64,000 bases of DNA, taken from positions 124,001 to 188,000 of the forward strand of contig JAFEMH010001367.1 in assembly GCA_022495995.1 (NCBI GenBank), given 5' to 3'. A program made the position numbers and the translations under genes. The DNA comes from Adenophora triphylla var. japonica. Its lineage: Eukaryota; Streptophyta; Magnoliopsida; Asterales; Campanulaceae. Of this stretch, positions 45,840-58,398 are shown piece by piece (the first letter of the stretch is position 1; each line of letters begins with the position of its first letter). The notes under the pieces are model-generated. The model searched no databases. It was not told the DNA's origin and saw only the letters and a list, made by a program, of their open reading frames with translations.

Positions 45840-48500
45840 CCTACCCTCCATACTTCCTACATCATCCCCTCAACCTTTCCATACCTCTTCATCCTCTTTA
45901 CTTTCCATACTCTTTCTTCTTCATCCTCTTTCATTTCTCCCATGGAAATCCTCCATGGAAATTCTCTCCTAAGCTCCTCCTTCCAAAAATTATAATAAAT
46001 ACAACTCTCTTCCATTTGAAGATTCAGGTGTACTTCCATGTTCGTAGAGGCAAGGAGAATGCATCAAGCTAGAGAAATCATAGTTCCACCTCATATATCT
46101 AAAGTAAGTTATTATGACTTCTTTCTAAATATTGCACATTTTATGTGTTAATGAATGTTTTATGAAAAGAAAAAGTATATTGTATTTTTAATATGGTTAT
46201 TTGAGTAAAATGATTATTCAAGATTTAATTGATTGTAGTTATGATATGGGGGTTTAAGTTGAAGGAATGAGGGTAGTGTAAGATATTAATGACATTAATG
46301 GAGTTAGTGTATGTGATTATATACATCTTACTTTGATTTGGGAAAGATTAAGAGTTCATTTAATTTGGATAGAAAGAAGTGGAAAAAGGACTTAGTATAC
46401 TTTTAATGATGTGAGTATTGATCTTCTCTTCTAATTAATGTTCATGAATTATTTGGTGTTGTTATTATTATTAAAATGGTTATTAGATGCTTTGGAAACC
46501 TTCTTGTAGTTAAGAAAGTGGTTTATGTTATAGAATGATGTGGTTGTTTAAGGAAGATGATCAATAGGGTAAGAAAATGGATTAAGTTAGATTAAGGAGG
46601 TTAAACTTGAAAAGTGGAAGTGAAGTTGGTGGAGAATCAAGTGGTAAATGATCTAGGGTTATATTAATTGTGGATTTAATGATTTAAAATGAGGTTTGTA
46701 AAGTTAGAAAATCCTTTTGGTATTTTTAAGAAAGATTATTAAAAGGGAAAAGAAAATATGTGAAAATGAGTTAGAATTTTCGAAGTGCAGAAAATCCCCT
46801 TGGGCGGTCGCCCATAGGCCCTTGAGCGGCCGCCCAACCCACCAGAAGGTATAACCCTTTTTAGACCCTCTTGGGCGGTCGCCCATAGTGACTTGGGCGG
46901 TCGCCCATGTCACCAGAAGTTCACCAGTTTCCTTTCTTGCTGAATTTTAACCACAACCACTAAGTATGATTCCTAACCCTTTCAAAGTAGTGAAATCTAA
47001 TCTACTTCAGATATGAATTAATCATTTTTAACCTAAATTAAAGTAGAATACATTGGCTAGGACATGATGTCTTAATTGGTCAAAATGGAATTGTGGGAAG
47101 TAGGTCTTGCACCTTTATCAATATTATTCAAGGTTGAGTAGTAACTTTGTAAGAATGGTTTACGGTTTAGGTTGGCCTTACTTGCTCCCATACCTTGGTG
47201 ATTAGTTGAACAGTGTAGAGACTATAATCACACTAGTGTGTTGGTTAGTAATGTATATGTGTTACACCAATATATTGTATCCCGATTGTGGATTATTTGG
47301 TATATGGTTGCATTGTATCCCGATTGTGGATTATTTGATATATGGTTGTATTGTATCCCGAGTGTGGATTATTTGGTATTGTTATGTTGTATCCCAGTTG
47401 TGGATTATCTGGCATATTGATTATATTGCATCCCGGTGTGGATTATGTGGTTATGTGGATACCTTATTTGAACTCATATTCGTTAATGGTAGTATGCATA
47501 GTGTATTAAATGAACTGTTGCACTATGGTATGGATTAGCATGAGTATATTTTACCATGTTGTTATATTATTATCCCTTTTTGTGGATTTATTTCAAGTAT
47601 CTATTATGTGCTTGAACGTGTTGATATTCGGGGGTATAATGGAATTCAATCAATTATTGATTTGTTCTATAAGTGATTGAGGGTTCATTATACTGTGACC
47701 GTTCCTCCTCGTGGCCACAGAGTGGGTGTGCTAACGACCGTATTGATCCAAAAAGCTTTACGGACCGTTGCGATTGGTGATTAGGGGAATGCTTCGTATT
47801 AAGCCTAAAGCTTTACAAGAGCGATATTATTGTTGGATACTCTGATATAGGTATCTTTTCTTATATGGATCTCTGGAGTATGAGTCCTATAAGAGGTGAA
47901 TGTGCTGGAGGCAGTTCACCAAAGAGAGGAGTTTCACTCCCACGTTGTACGACTTATTGTTCAGACGGGAAAGGTAAAATGAGGTAACATAAGGTGTTTA
48001 CCGCTTTCATAATGTGTTATGTGCTACCATGCTATGTGTTGCATCTTGTTTGGCATATTGCTGCATTCATAATAGCTTATTGAGATTTATTCTCACCCCT
48101 TCCCTTTTACTGCTTTAGATTGTGCCGAGACAGTGACCTGAACCAAATGAGGCCGGGAAAGAGTTTGGACTCTTGCTTTTTGGGACTTGTCTGGATAGGT
48201 ATATGAGTGAGTTGTCGGGAGTCATATTTAAGTATTATTCTTTTATAAGTTGTAAGGAAAACTCTTTTGCTAAACAATGTTAATTAGGGTTTTTAATGTA
48301 ATTAATCAAGTATGGTTATTAAAGTGTTTGTTTAAATTCCTCCAAGTGGAGATATCATTATTTGATTTTTGTTTATGGAAAATTGAGAATTGGTTTTCTT
48401 ATAAAGGCAAATAAAAGTTTTAAAAATCTAAGATGGGTTTTCTTAGTTTGAGCTTCTCAAGCTCGGGACACGCGTTAGGTCCCGGGTTGGGGTGCTCACA
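45840..48500 (+). repeat. Element D 5' LTR, part 2
   Basis: The LTR resumes after the CCTAC copy (45840-45844) and ends GTGCTCACA at 48500. With part 1 it totals about 2965 bp, against 2970 bp for the 3' LTR. Four TGGGCGGTCGCCCA-type motifs at 46801-46907 and a 45-bp repeat array at 47270-47460 recur in the 3' LTR. Confidence 0.93.
47270..47460. repeat. Tandem repeat in element D LTR, about 45 bp, 5 copies
   Basis: Units share TTGTATCCCGATTGTGGATT. The same array is at 60133-60325. Open frames here are repeats and not counted as genes. Confidence 0.85.
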
Positions 48501-48502
48501 GT

Positions 48503-48514
48503 TGGTATCAGAGC
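48503..48514 (+). other. Primer-binding site of element D (Met tRNA)
   Basis: TGGTATCAGAGC two bases after the LTR. Confidence 0.88.
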
Positions 48515-49136
48515 TTAGTTTAGAGGTCAAGGGTAGATGTCTAAACTAAGGGGGAATGTGTGGTAATTGACGCCGAGTGTTTAGTACAGAAGTTTGTTTT
48601 AATGGCTGGAAACAATGATGACCAGCGAAAAGTTCTAGAAAATGAAGGATGTTTAAATTGTAGCCTCACAGTCATGGTATTTTAGTAATAAATTCAAATG
48701 GTTTTGGGTTGAATATGGAAAATGTTACAGGTGAGTTAATACATTTTACTTGAGTTGAAATTGTTAATTTAGTTGAGATATGGTATAGTGAAGTTTTGGT
48801 ATAATCTTGATGTTAAGAAAAATGATTTAAGTATGTAGTATTATTTAGGGTTCCTTTTCGTGAAGTTGGCTAAGATGTAAAGTTGTTGTTATATGAGTTG
48901 TACAATGCTATTATTATCGTATAAATGATTTTGGATAAGTTGACAATTTGTTTGGTGGTTAGAATATGAGAAAGGGGTTTGGAAATGAGTAGAGTAATAG
49001 TTTGATCAAATATAGGTGGTAATTGAAAGAGTATTATAAAGGTTAATATATGGTGGAGAGAATATTGTTGTGTGGCTTGTGATGTGTAAAAAAATAATGA
49101 AAATAACTTGAGTAGTGGGTAAATGAATATGGCAAC
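48515..49136 (+). other. Element D internal, left of element E; no gene
   Basis: AT-rich with no open frame of note. Gag would be expected near here and is not recognisable. Ends in GCAAC (49132-49136), the target duplication of element E. Confidence 0.65.
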
Positions 49137-50684
49137 TGTTCGGTCGAAACCTAACGGTTTATTTTATATCCGCAAGCGCACGGGCTATTGTAATATAGCG
49201 GGTGCAAGTACGAGTCGATCCCACAGAGACAGGGTTTACTTAAGGGATATTTTTGTCTTTAGAAAATATAGAAAAGATTGGGGGTAGATAAAATTTATTT
49301 TAGAATAATAGAGAGAGCATAAACAGAAAATACTTTAATTGAAATCTTATAAAACGAAGCATTCTCGGGATTGGAAATCATACGCATATTCTTATTCATC
49401 AAATTGTCATTGTCTTAGAAATAAAAGGTTTTCATAAAAAGCAAGGATGGTATGTTAAGCCTACGCTATTTCGGGCTAAGACAATAGCGTTTGTATTCTT
49501 CACTAATTATGTCCTAACTGTTTGAGAAATCCGTTTATGTTTGCCCCCGCCCTGTCACAAACGGGCATTCCGGCTTATCTCTAGCTGACCATAATTAGTA
49601 AGAATCCATTAAGGACGGAAGTCAACATACTTTCCATTAAAGGAACATCCCTAGGCCATTGAACTACTCTCGTGATCAATGAACCTAGTTTCTTTATATG
49701 GTTCTGTCAATCGAGATTCTCCGCTAGGTACTTCTCTCAATTGACTGAATCATACAAATTGGATATCGCCAAAATGTAAGGCATTTAGAGAATAATATAA
49801 AGAGATTGTTTTAGATGAAGAAAGAAGACAAGACTAAACATTTTTAAATGATGAATAAGCATGCTTTTGAGTTTCCAACCCCAAGAATATGGGGGATTAC
49901 TCACAAGCCATTAATAAACAGAAAAGTATAAATAGAGATTGAGTAAGAAAGACTTATGATTGCTGAGAATAATGCTTCACTTTTATTGCTTTTCCTCCAA
50001 AGTGATTCCAAGAACAAATAATGACTTTGATCTTCAAACTCCTTTGGAAAATTGTTGTTATAAATCTTTGTATCTTTTATCTCTCTAATATCAGTAATTT
50101 CTCTCTAAGAATTCGTCTCTAAGACTGATTACAAGGGTCCTATTTATAAAAGGGAGGAGACTCTTCAATTGGGTGCCATCAAAAGGTGCCTTTACATCTG
50201 CAGTCACGACTTGCACGGCCGTGTCAAGGATTTTGCACGGCCGTGTCCTCTTTGCGCCAGTTTTGAATTTGAACTTGGAGACTTGCACGGCCGCTTCCAA
50301 AATAGCTGCACGGCCGCTCCGGGGTTGACACGGCCAGGGATCTTCAGTGCTCGGCCACTCCATGGGCCAAAATGGCCGGCCATGGCTTATGATGCACGGC
50401 CGCTCCCATTTTTGCTGCACGGCCGCTCCCACTGGTTTTCAGCTTTGAGTGTTTATTTTGCTTGGTGTTCCTCCATCCTTTCGGACCAATTAGCCCAAGT
50501 ATCCTTTAGTCATAAAATGACCCTAAAACCTGTCTAGAAATGTATAAAATATACCAAAAACGTAAAATCTAATAAAATAGCAAAAGTAAGTAAAAAGTAC
50601 TAAAAACTAAATGAAAAGTGATAATTTATTTATGTAAAAGTATATAAAAACTAGGATAATTGACTATATAATAGTCACTTATCA
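49137..50684 (-). repeat. Element E 3' LTR (1548 bp)
   Basis: On the + strand TGTTCGGTCG ... CACTTATCA. TATTTATA at 50141-50148 is the - strand TATA box. About eight GC-rich motifs of GCACGGCCG type fill 50212-50430, upstream of it in transcription sense. Confidence 0.94.
50212..50430. promoter_or_regulatory. Array of GCACGGCCG palindromes in element E LTR
   Basis: Includes two perfect CACGGCCGTG, several TGCACGGCCGCT and one ATGGCCGGCCAT. The same array is at 55850-56062 in the 5' LTR. It lies just upstream of the - strand TATA box. Confidence 0.7.
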
Positions 50685-52124
50685 AACTCCCCCACACTTA
50701 AGCCTTTGCTTGTCCCCAAGCAAACTTAGAATGAAATACGGAGAGGGAGAAAAATACGATTGATCCCTCAGAAATAAAGTAGCAAGCCCTTAAATGCCTT
50801 GTAGATAATGCCTTTATCTATCTAATCATATTTTGAATACCTTTAAAAATTTATTTTAGGAAGAAATATTTTAGGGGTATTTTTAAAGAGATAAAATGCA
50901 AGACAATAACCTAATATAGCATATATAGAATTTTAACCAAGTAAAGCATGCTAGAAGGAAGAATCTTTAGTTTTATTTCTTGGTAGAAAAAGCTTATCAC
51001 TTTTTAGAGTGATTTTTTTAGAAAAGATGAATTTTATTTCTTTAAGACGTACAAGAGAAGGTATAAACATTTATTCATAATTTAGAAGTTTCGAAGAATT
51101 GGATTACATTCTTGAATCACAAGGGTGAAGAATGGATGATGGTAGTGGAAAAATCTCATCAAAGTCAAACAAATTTATCTTATTTTTGCACGTGTTATAT
51201 TTTTGCAAAAGACCTAAGTTATTTTTGATCCTTTCAAGTAGGAGACATTGTGGTCGCGAGCCCCATGTTCCTAATACTTAGATCAAGAATACTTTTGGAT
51301 ATTATTTCCGTTTTGGCAAGAAAGCATCGTCGCAGCGAACGCCGTGCCCCGAGTTACTTAGGAGATAATATGTTTCTTTTTGCTTTTAAGGATTGGTGAC
51401 AATTGTCACTCTTTTTAGCAATAAGATAGAAGTGTTTTACTTTGATTTGATTTGAAAAATGGAAGGATGGAATTTATGAAAGGGTGTGATTCAAGGGATG
51501 CAAACAAAAGGTGCTTCTAAAAAGGGAATAAATATTTAATAAAGAAAAAAGATGTACAATCTTAAAGAAATATTTTCAATATTTGCATAAATGACCAAGC
51601 ATAAAGAAGATTCCTTCTAATCAAATGCATTTTCCTTGATGAGACTCTATATTGTGCTATATCAACTTATGAGGCTTTCAATTATTTCCTAAAAATATCC
51701 TTTATACTTTTCCTTTTTATAGATTTCTAAGTGTATAGAAAATATGAGAGGAAAGATAAATAGGCATTTATACTAGGGCAAATGGCAAGCATAATGATAA
51801 TGATTTTTGATCATCATAGGGATTTATTATATATATATATTTTTTATATACTAATATATATGCATAAAAGAAAAAAAAGCAACTAAATTAAAAAGAAAAA
51901 AATTATACTAGAAAGCAGTTAAATCTAATCTAAAAAACAAGTAAAATTTAAAACTAGAAAGCGAAAAATAAAAGATAGATATACCCCCCCACACTTGAAA
52001 TGAACATTGTCCTCAATGTTTAAAGGAACAAAGAGTAAAAAGATAAGCATGCGGTGGTAAACAAAATTATGATAAATAGTAATATAATCCATCGGTTTAT
52101 TATTCCGATGATGCTTGTTTAAGG
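50685..52124 (-). other. Element E 3' internal region, non-coding
   Basis: 1.44 kb, AT-rich, starting at the polypurine tract (AACTCCCCCACACTTAAGCC on +). Reverse transcriptase and integrase would be expected here; none is seen on either strand. Confidence 0.75.
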
Positions 52125-54623
52125 TCATAAGCTCGACCCCTTTTTATCGATAACAATGGACGGTGAGTGGTATTGTAATGGTCTCTTATCTTTAACAACT
52201 CGCCATTCCTTGCCCTTTGGCGTGATCGAGCTCTTAAGATTGATGCAAATGTGACCTCCAGATGTGCCTTTTTTCTTAGGTCCCCTACCCTTTGATTTTT
52301 CAATCTTATTATGCTTTTTAGGGTGCACATTTTTTTCACCACTATGATCTAAGGGCTTTTTAATTAAAATTTTTGAGTACTTGGATTGCAATTTTTCACC
52401 CTTTTTGCTATCATTCTCAGGAGTGTTGATTTCATGGCACCGTTTCTTGAGATTTAAGTCTTTAAATTCGACTTTCTTATTTCCAATGTTTAGAGAAAGA
52501 GTGCCATTCCTTACATCTATTACTGCACCAGCGGTGGCAAGAAAAGGTCTTCCTAGAATAATTGGAATTTGGTGATCTTCCTCCATCTCAAGGACTACAA
52601 AGTCGACCGGGATGATCAATTTCCCGATTTGGCAAGGGACATCTTCCATAATACCCATCGGGTATTTAATGGAGCGATCTGCTAGTTGGAGAGAAATAGT
52701 GGTGGGTTTCATTTCCCCCACACCTAGTTTCTTACCTACTGAAAGCGGAATGAGGCTCACACTTGCCCCAAGATCTAACAAAGCATTATCAACATTGTAT
52801 TTACCTATTTTGCAAGGAATAGAGAAAGTGCCGGGATCTTTTAATTTAGGAGGAAGTTCTCTTTGTAAAATGGCACTTACTTCTTCTGTTAAAGCGACAG
52901 TCTCATGCTCCTCAAGTTTTCTTTTATTTGCAAGAATATCCTTTAAGAACTTAGCGTAAGAGGGCATTTGTTGAAGGGCATCAGTAAAAGGTATGTTGAT
53001 GTAAATAGACTTTAAGACTTCTAAAAATTTTGCAAATTGTTTATCAAGTTTGGCTCTTACCAACCTTTGGGGGTATGGTATTGGAGGGTCAAAATTTCTA
53101 GAAATCTTAGGGGATTTTGTCTCCTTTTCAACATCTTCATTAGTCTCAACCATCGGTGGGGTTGGACTAACGTTCTCTTTACTCGGTTTGATATTTTCCT
53201 TAGGAAGAGGATCTATACTTTCTTTTCTACTCCTAGTTTCTACCGCACTAACATGCTCGTCGGGCCTTTGCGATTGACCGGGAAAACTCCCTTGTGGTCT
53301 ATGCGAGGTGTCGGCCTGTTGAGCTTGTTGATTTTCAAGCATTCTATTGTGGGCGGCTAAATTATCAAACCTAGCATTCAACGACTTAATGGATTCCCTT
53401 AACTCATTATTGGTCTTCTCTTGTTCATTTCTATTTTCAATTATAAAATCCATAATAAGATCCAATTTAGACTTAGGGGGAGGGAAAGCACTAGAATTGC
53501 CATTGAAATTCTTTTGTGTGAATCCCGGTGGTTGTGTAGAAGATTGCGGGTTTAAAATATTGTTATTCTTATAGGAAAAATTAGGGTGATTTTTCCACTC
53601 GGAATTGTATGTGTTTGAATACATACCACCATTTCCCCCATAAGAATTAACAAAATTTACTTGATCACTAGAAGTAGTGTCAAGAAATTCACAACATTCT
53701 GTACTATGTGAGTTCGACCCACATAGTTCACAAACAACATTAATGTTGGCCACGGGATTTACATTAAAGTTTTCAAACTTTTTAAGAAGCATATCAACTT
53801 TAGAAGACAAGGTAGTAATGACATCAATATTGTACTTACCTGGAATCCCCTGCGGTTGTTCCCTCTCATTGAACCATTGATAGTGATTCAGGGCTATGCT
53901 TTCTATCAAGTCGTATGCTTCATCCACCGTCTTATTCATTAGTGCACCTCCTGCGGCGGCATCAATTGTCTCCCTTGTTCCATATGTGAGACCATTGTAG
54001 AAAGTGTGCACAATTAACCACTTTTCAAGCCCGTGGTGTGGGCACATCCTTAGAAGCTCTTTGAATCGCTCCCAAGCGTCATACAGTGATTCGCTTCCTG
54101 TTTGGCTAAAATTTGTAATCTTCGTCCGAATTTGAGCGGTCTTGCTCGGAGGGAAGAAACGTCCAAGGAATGCTTCTTGAATTTGGTCCCAAGTTGCAAA
54201 AGAGTTGGGTGGGACTGAAATTAACCACTGTTTCGCCTTATCCTTTAGAGAAAAAGGAAAAAGGCGCATCCGAATTGCTTCCGGGGTAATATTCTGAATA
54301 CGTGTGGTATCACAGTATTCCAAGAATGTTTGGATGTGGAGATGAGGATCTTCGAAAGCAGTGCCGCTATATTGGTTATTCATAACCATAAGCAAAAGTC
54401 GCGGCTTTATCTCAAAGTGTGCCGCTTCGGCATTCGGCACAACAATAGGGGATCTAGTTCCCGGGGTACTTGGGTTAACAAAGTCCCGTAGGGTCCTAGC
54501 GGGTGTTTGCGGTTCTCCGTCCATATGTTTCTTCAAAGTTTCTCTGAATTTCCTTAATCTTTCGTGAAAGCTTCTTTCGGGTTCCGGATCAAAGTTGTCA
54601 ACGAATGTCCGAGACCGTTTCAT
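52125..54623 (-). CDS. gag-pro: Athila-type gag-protease polyprotein
   Basis: 832 uninterrupted residues. The retrotransposon gag domain spans about 90-250 (PHLHIQTFLEYC, KAKQWLISVP, TWDQIQEAFLGRFFP, WERFKELLRMCPHHGL). A zinc-knuckle-like C298-x2-C301-x4-H306-x4-C311 follows, then a Gln/Asn/Pro-rich linker with a coiled-coil-like stretch (about 400-440). The protease domain lies at about 590-720 with active-site D617 in NALLDLGASVSLIPL (DLGAS as in Athila relatives) and IILGRPFLATAGAVID downstream. The C terminus is Lys-rich. ATG at 54623 is the first in frame, 124 bases from the primer site. The gene forms virus-like particles and processes them; the enzymes for copying and insertion must come from elsewhere. 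Confidence 0.92.
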   Translation of the reverse strand: MKRSRTFVDNFDPEPERSFHERLRKFRETLKKHMDGEPQTPARTLRDFVNPSTPGTRSPIVVPNAEAAHFEIKPRLLLMVMNNQYSGTAFEDPHLHIQTFLEYCDTTRIQNITPEAIRMRLFPFSLKDKAKQWLISVPPNSFATWDQIQEAFLGRFFPPSKTAQIRTKITNFSQTGSESLYDAWERFKELLRMCPHHGLEKWLIVHTFYNGLTYGTRETIDAAAGGALMNKTVDEAYDLIESIALNHYQWFNEREQPQGIPGKYNIDVITTLSSKVDMLLKKFENFNVNPVANINVVCELCGSNSHSTECCEFLDTTSSDQVNFVNSYGGNGGMYSNTYNSEWKNHPNFSYKNNNILNPQSSTQPPGFTQKNFNGNSSAFPPPKSKLDLIMDFIIENRNEQEKTNNELRESIKSLNARFDNLAAHNRMLENQQAQQADTSHRPQGSFPGQSQRPDEHVSAVETRSRKESIDPLPKENIKPSKENVSPTPPMVETNEDVEKETKSPKISRNFDPPIPYPQRLVRAKLDKQFAKFLEVLKSIYINIPFTDALQQMPSYAKFLKDILANKRKLEEHETVALTEEVSAILQRELPPKLKDPGTFSIPCKIGKYNVDNALLDLGASVSLIPLSVGKKLGVGEMKPTTISLQLADRSIKYPMGIMEDVPCQIGKLIIPVDFVVLEMEEDHQIPIILGRPFLATAGAVIDVRNGTLSLNIGNKKVEFKDLNLKKRCHEINTPENDSKKGEKLQSKYSKILIKKPLDHSGEKNVHPKKHNKIEKSKGRGPKKKGTSGGHICINLKSSITPKGKEWRVVKDKRPLQYHSPSIVIDKKGSSL

Positions 54624-54746
54624 AAACTACAAAAAAAACACTCGAAGAAAAATTAAACGTAACAGATTATAGGACGAGAAAGAAAAATAGTAAAAATAAA
54701 AACTAAAAATTTTGTAGTAAAGACAAAAATAAAAAGTAAACCGTTG

Positions 54747-54764
54747 TCCCCGGCAACGGCGCCA
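54747..54764 (-). other. Primer-binding site of element E (Asp tRNA type)
   Basis: Reads TGGCGCCGTTGCCGGGGA on the - strand, six bases from the 5' LTR. Confidence 0.88.
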
Positions 54765-54770
54765 AAAACT

Positions 54771-56318
54771 TGTTCGGTCGAAACCTAACGGTTTATTTTA
54801 TATCCGCAAGCGCACGGGCTATTGTAATATAGCGGGTGCAAGTACGAGTCGATCCCACAGAGACAGGGTTTACTTAAGGGATATTTTTGTCTTTAGAAAA
54901 TATAGAAAATATTGGGGGTAGATAAAATTTATTTTAGAATAATAGAGAGAGCATAAACAGAAAATACTTTAATTGAAATCTTATAAAACGAAGCATTCTC
55001 GGGATTGGAAATCATACGCATATTCTTATTCATCAAATTGTCATTGTCTTAGAAATAAAAGGTTTTCATAAAAAGCAAGGATGGTATGTTAAGCCTACGC
55101 TATTTCGGGCTAAGACAATAGCGTTTGTATTCTTCACTAATTATGTCCTAACTGTTTGAGAAATCCGTTTATGTTTGCCCCCGCCCTGTCACAAACGGGC
55201 ATTCCGGCTTATCTCTAGCTGACCATAATTAGTAATAATCCATTAAGGACGGAAGTCAACATACTTTCCATTAAAGGAACATCCCTAGGCCATTGAACTA
55301 CTCTCGTGATCAATGAACCTAGTTTCTTTATATGGTTCCGTCAATCGAGATTCTCCGCTAGGTACTTCTCTCAATTGACTGAATCATACAAATTGGATAT
55401 CGCCAAAATGTAAGGCATTTAGAGAATAATATAAAGAGATTGTTTTAGATGAAGAAAGAAGACAAGACTAAACATTTTTAAATGATGAATAAGCATGCTT
55501 TTGAGTTTCCAACCCCAAGAATATGGGGGATCACTCACAAGCCATTAATAAACAGAAAAGTATAAATAGAGATTGAGTAAGAAAGACTTATGATTGCTGA
55601 GAATAATGCTTCACTTTTATTGCTTTTCCTCCAAAGTGATTCCAAGAACAAATAATGACTTTGATCTTCAAACTCCTTTGGAAAATTGTTGTTATAAATC
55701 TTTGTATCTTTTATCTCTCTAATATCAGTAATTTCTCTCTAAGAATTCGTCTCTAAGACTGATTACAAGGGTCCTATTTATAAAAGGGAGGAGACTCTTC
55801 AATTGGGTGCCATCAAAAGGTGCCTTTACATCTCGTCAGCGACTTGCACGGCCGTGTCAAGGATTTTGCACGGCCGTGTCCTCTTTGGCGCCAGTTTTGA
55901 ATTTGAACTTGGAGACTTGCACGGCCGCTCCCAAAATAGCTGCACGGTCGCTCCGGGGTTGACACGGCCAGGGCTCTTCAGTGCTCGGCCACTCCATGGG
56001 CCAAAATGGCCGGCCATGGCTTATGATGCACGGCCGCTCCCATTTTTGCTGCACGGCCGCTCCCACTGGTTTTCAGCTTTGAGTGTTTATTTTACTTGGT
56101 GTTCCTCCATCCTTTCGGACCAATTAGCCCAAGTATCCTTTAGTCATAAAATGACCCTAAAACCTGTCTAGAAATGTATAAAATATACCAAAAACGTAAA
56201 ATCTAATAAAATAGCAAAAGTAAGTAAAAAGTACTAAAAACTAAATGAAAAGTGATGATTTATTTATGTAAAAGTATATAAAAACTAGGATAATTGACTA
56301 TATAATAGTCACTTATCA
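54771..56318 (-). repeat. Element E 5' LTR (1548 bp)
   Basis: Same length as the 3' LTR with only a few differences by eye, for example around 55834 and 55888. TATA complement at 55775-55782; GCACGGCCG array at 55850-56062. Confidence 0.94.
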
Positions 56319-56323
56319 GCAAC

Positions 56324-58398
56324 TAGTGATAATAAGATATGATTTAATGTGGGAAGATAAAGTAATAGGGTTATAGGACTTGGAGACAGTATGTGGTATC
56401 ATTTGAGAACTTTATGCTTAAAATTGACTAAGTAGTATAGTTGTTGTTGAATTGTGGTCTTATATAGTATATGATGTATTAGGTGATATACATGGTGATT
56501 GTAGTGGTTAGTCAATTAAAAGGGCTTTAGAAATAAACACGAAAGGGTGGTTTTGGAATGAATGTGGTAAGGTTGATATTCAAAGTTATTGGGAATTATG
56601 TATCCATTTTAGTTAAGTTATTATGATCATGAAAGGATTTGAAGAAAGATTTAATAATAGCAATATTGTCTAGAGTAAAATGGTGTTGTAAAGTAAAGGC
56701 CTATGATCGAGTATGTGTTTCGGTTCCAGGAGAGATAGATCCCTCAGGGGTCACTAGAGGTAAAATTCCCTGTCTCAGAAGTTAGGGGTTATATTTTATT
56801 GATCTTGTTTCATATCATTATGTGTGGCATAGCATGTTGCTTCTATGTGGCATACATTACTTGAGAAATTGTTTTATTGTTAGAGGATTCTGCTCTTATG
56901 AGAGAATACCTCGAATCTTCTTTGGTTTACCACAGTGGTGATGTGGTTATAGCTGGGCACGTATTGCCAGTTTATGTGTTATGATTACCGATGTGTAATT
57001 ATGAGATATACTTGACCTAGATGGGTAAGTAGTTGTTGTGCATTGGTAGACTATCATAAGAAGTGAGTCTCCTTTTCTATACCTAAATTGATTATATTGG
57101 TATTTGATATAGATAAACCTTTATATGGTATTCTTGTTATATAAGCATTAAAGACAGAAAGTTTGGGTTAAAAGTGTGAAGGATATTTGGTATGTGTTAG
57201 ACTTGCATAAGAAGTCTTTTCGGAAATTTTACGTGTTAGTTGTGAGTAGATGGTAATTGTGTTTCCATTCAAGGTATCTCATGTGTTGATTCTAAGTATG
57301 ATGATCAGAATTGTAATCCTTAGTTTGATGGCTTTATGGTAATTAGGATTGATGATCTCTTTGTTAATTTAAGTTCCGGAAAGATCATGAAAATCAATTG
57401 AGAGTTGGGTTAATGATTCCCGGTGAGGAGTCCTTGTATCCAAGGTCTAGCTAGTGTGAGTTGGCTCGAGAAGATTTCGAATTTTGGGTTCTATAGTCTT
57501 AAGCTTGGATGTTCCATGGATCTTGCAAGGATTGAGTCCGTGATCTTTGGGTTGGCAAGTGCTATCGAAGGAATTTTTAGGAAATTCTTGAGAATTATAA
57601 AATCGTTGGTTTAGTTAACTTGGAAGAATATCAATGGTGTAGGATGTAATAAGTATGAATTATATTGATAGAGATGGAAAATAGATTGGCTATAGATCCG
57701 ATACTTACCTTACTTAATGGATGTGAGGACTTTGTGAAATTTTAAGTGCGTATTAGAGGGGAATTAGATGGTGATATTAGGAGAATTAGGAAAGTAATAG
57801 CGTATGCTTCGAGGAAGTTGGCTTAGATAAACCAGAATTTTCTTACCCTCTACTCGAGAGTGGCTGCAATTGTTTTATGTGAGAACCTTACCTTTTTGAA
57901 GCTCTCTTGTGGAATTTGTTACCGATCCTAAGAGTTGGAGGATTTAGTTACTTAAAAGGAAGAGATTAGAAGACTATTCAAACTCTTGAAGAATAGATGG
58001 TGTGTGGAGTGATAGATTTCTTTTCAACTTGAAAGGTTTTATTAATCTTAGCGGAGTTGAGTATAATAGCAGTTTTGGTTTAAGCATTGAAGGGATACTG
58101 TATAAAACATGATATGGAAAATTTATTTGTATGATCCTTCGTACTTATGGAGTTCTTCAATTAATGATGATTTGGCGGATTTGACTTGTGTGGGGAAACT
58201 GTTGAGAGTTATTAGAGTGATAGTTTAGGGAATTGAAATCCTAAGGTATTCGGGTTGTGAAAATGTATAGAAGAATCATGCCGTTAAGGGAACCCTTTGG
58301 AAATGTAATTTGAAATGCGTGAGAGGTAACCTTTATTATTGATCCATAAGGTAAGTCTTTTTAAAATTCGGGATGAATTTTCTTTAAGGGGGAGTGAG
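56324..58398 (+). pseudogene. pol: Element D pol remnant
   Basis: Heavily decayed, with stops in all frames. A reverse-transcriptase trace reads RIDDLF at 57345-57362. RNase H traces read LTLLNGCEDFV (about 57706-57738) and VIAYASRKLA at 57794-57823 followed by TAG. These keep the gypsy chromovirus order. The last 40 bases (GGGATGAATTTTCTTTAAGGGGGAG) resemble the usual end of chromovirus coding and the polypurine tract. No gag, protease or integrase piece could be placed with confidence. Confidence 0.65.
58385..58398 (+). other. Polypurine tract of element D
   Basis: AAGGGGGAGTGAG directly before the 3' LTR. Confidence 0.8.

Larger units (their letters stand above)
49137..56318 (-). mobile_element. 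Element E: Athila-like gag-protease-only element
   Basis: Target duplication GCAAC (49132-49136 and 56319-56323). Two LTRs of exactly 1548 bp, nearly identical, indicate a recent insertion. The Asp-tRNA type primer site and the polypurine region AAGTGTGGGGGAGTT on the - strand are Athila-like. One long open frame codes gag plus protease. Reverse transcriptase, RNase H and integrase are absent. The intact frame and young LTRs suggest it was active in trans. Confidence 0.93.

Noticed and set aside
47206..47538. Tyr/Cys-rich frames in the element D LTR (also 60069-60402)
   Set aside because: They are translations of the 45-bp tandem repeat, open in all three frames.
50091..50537. 113- and 122-codon frames on both strands in the element E LTR (also 55803-56171)
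   Set aside because: They cover the GCACGGCCG promoter array, overlap on opposite strands and have no family resemblance.
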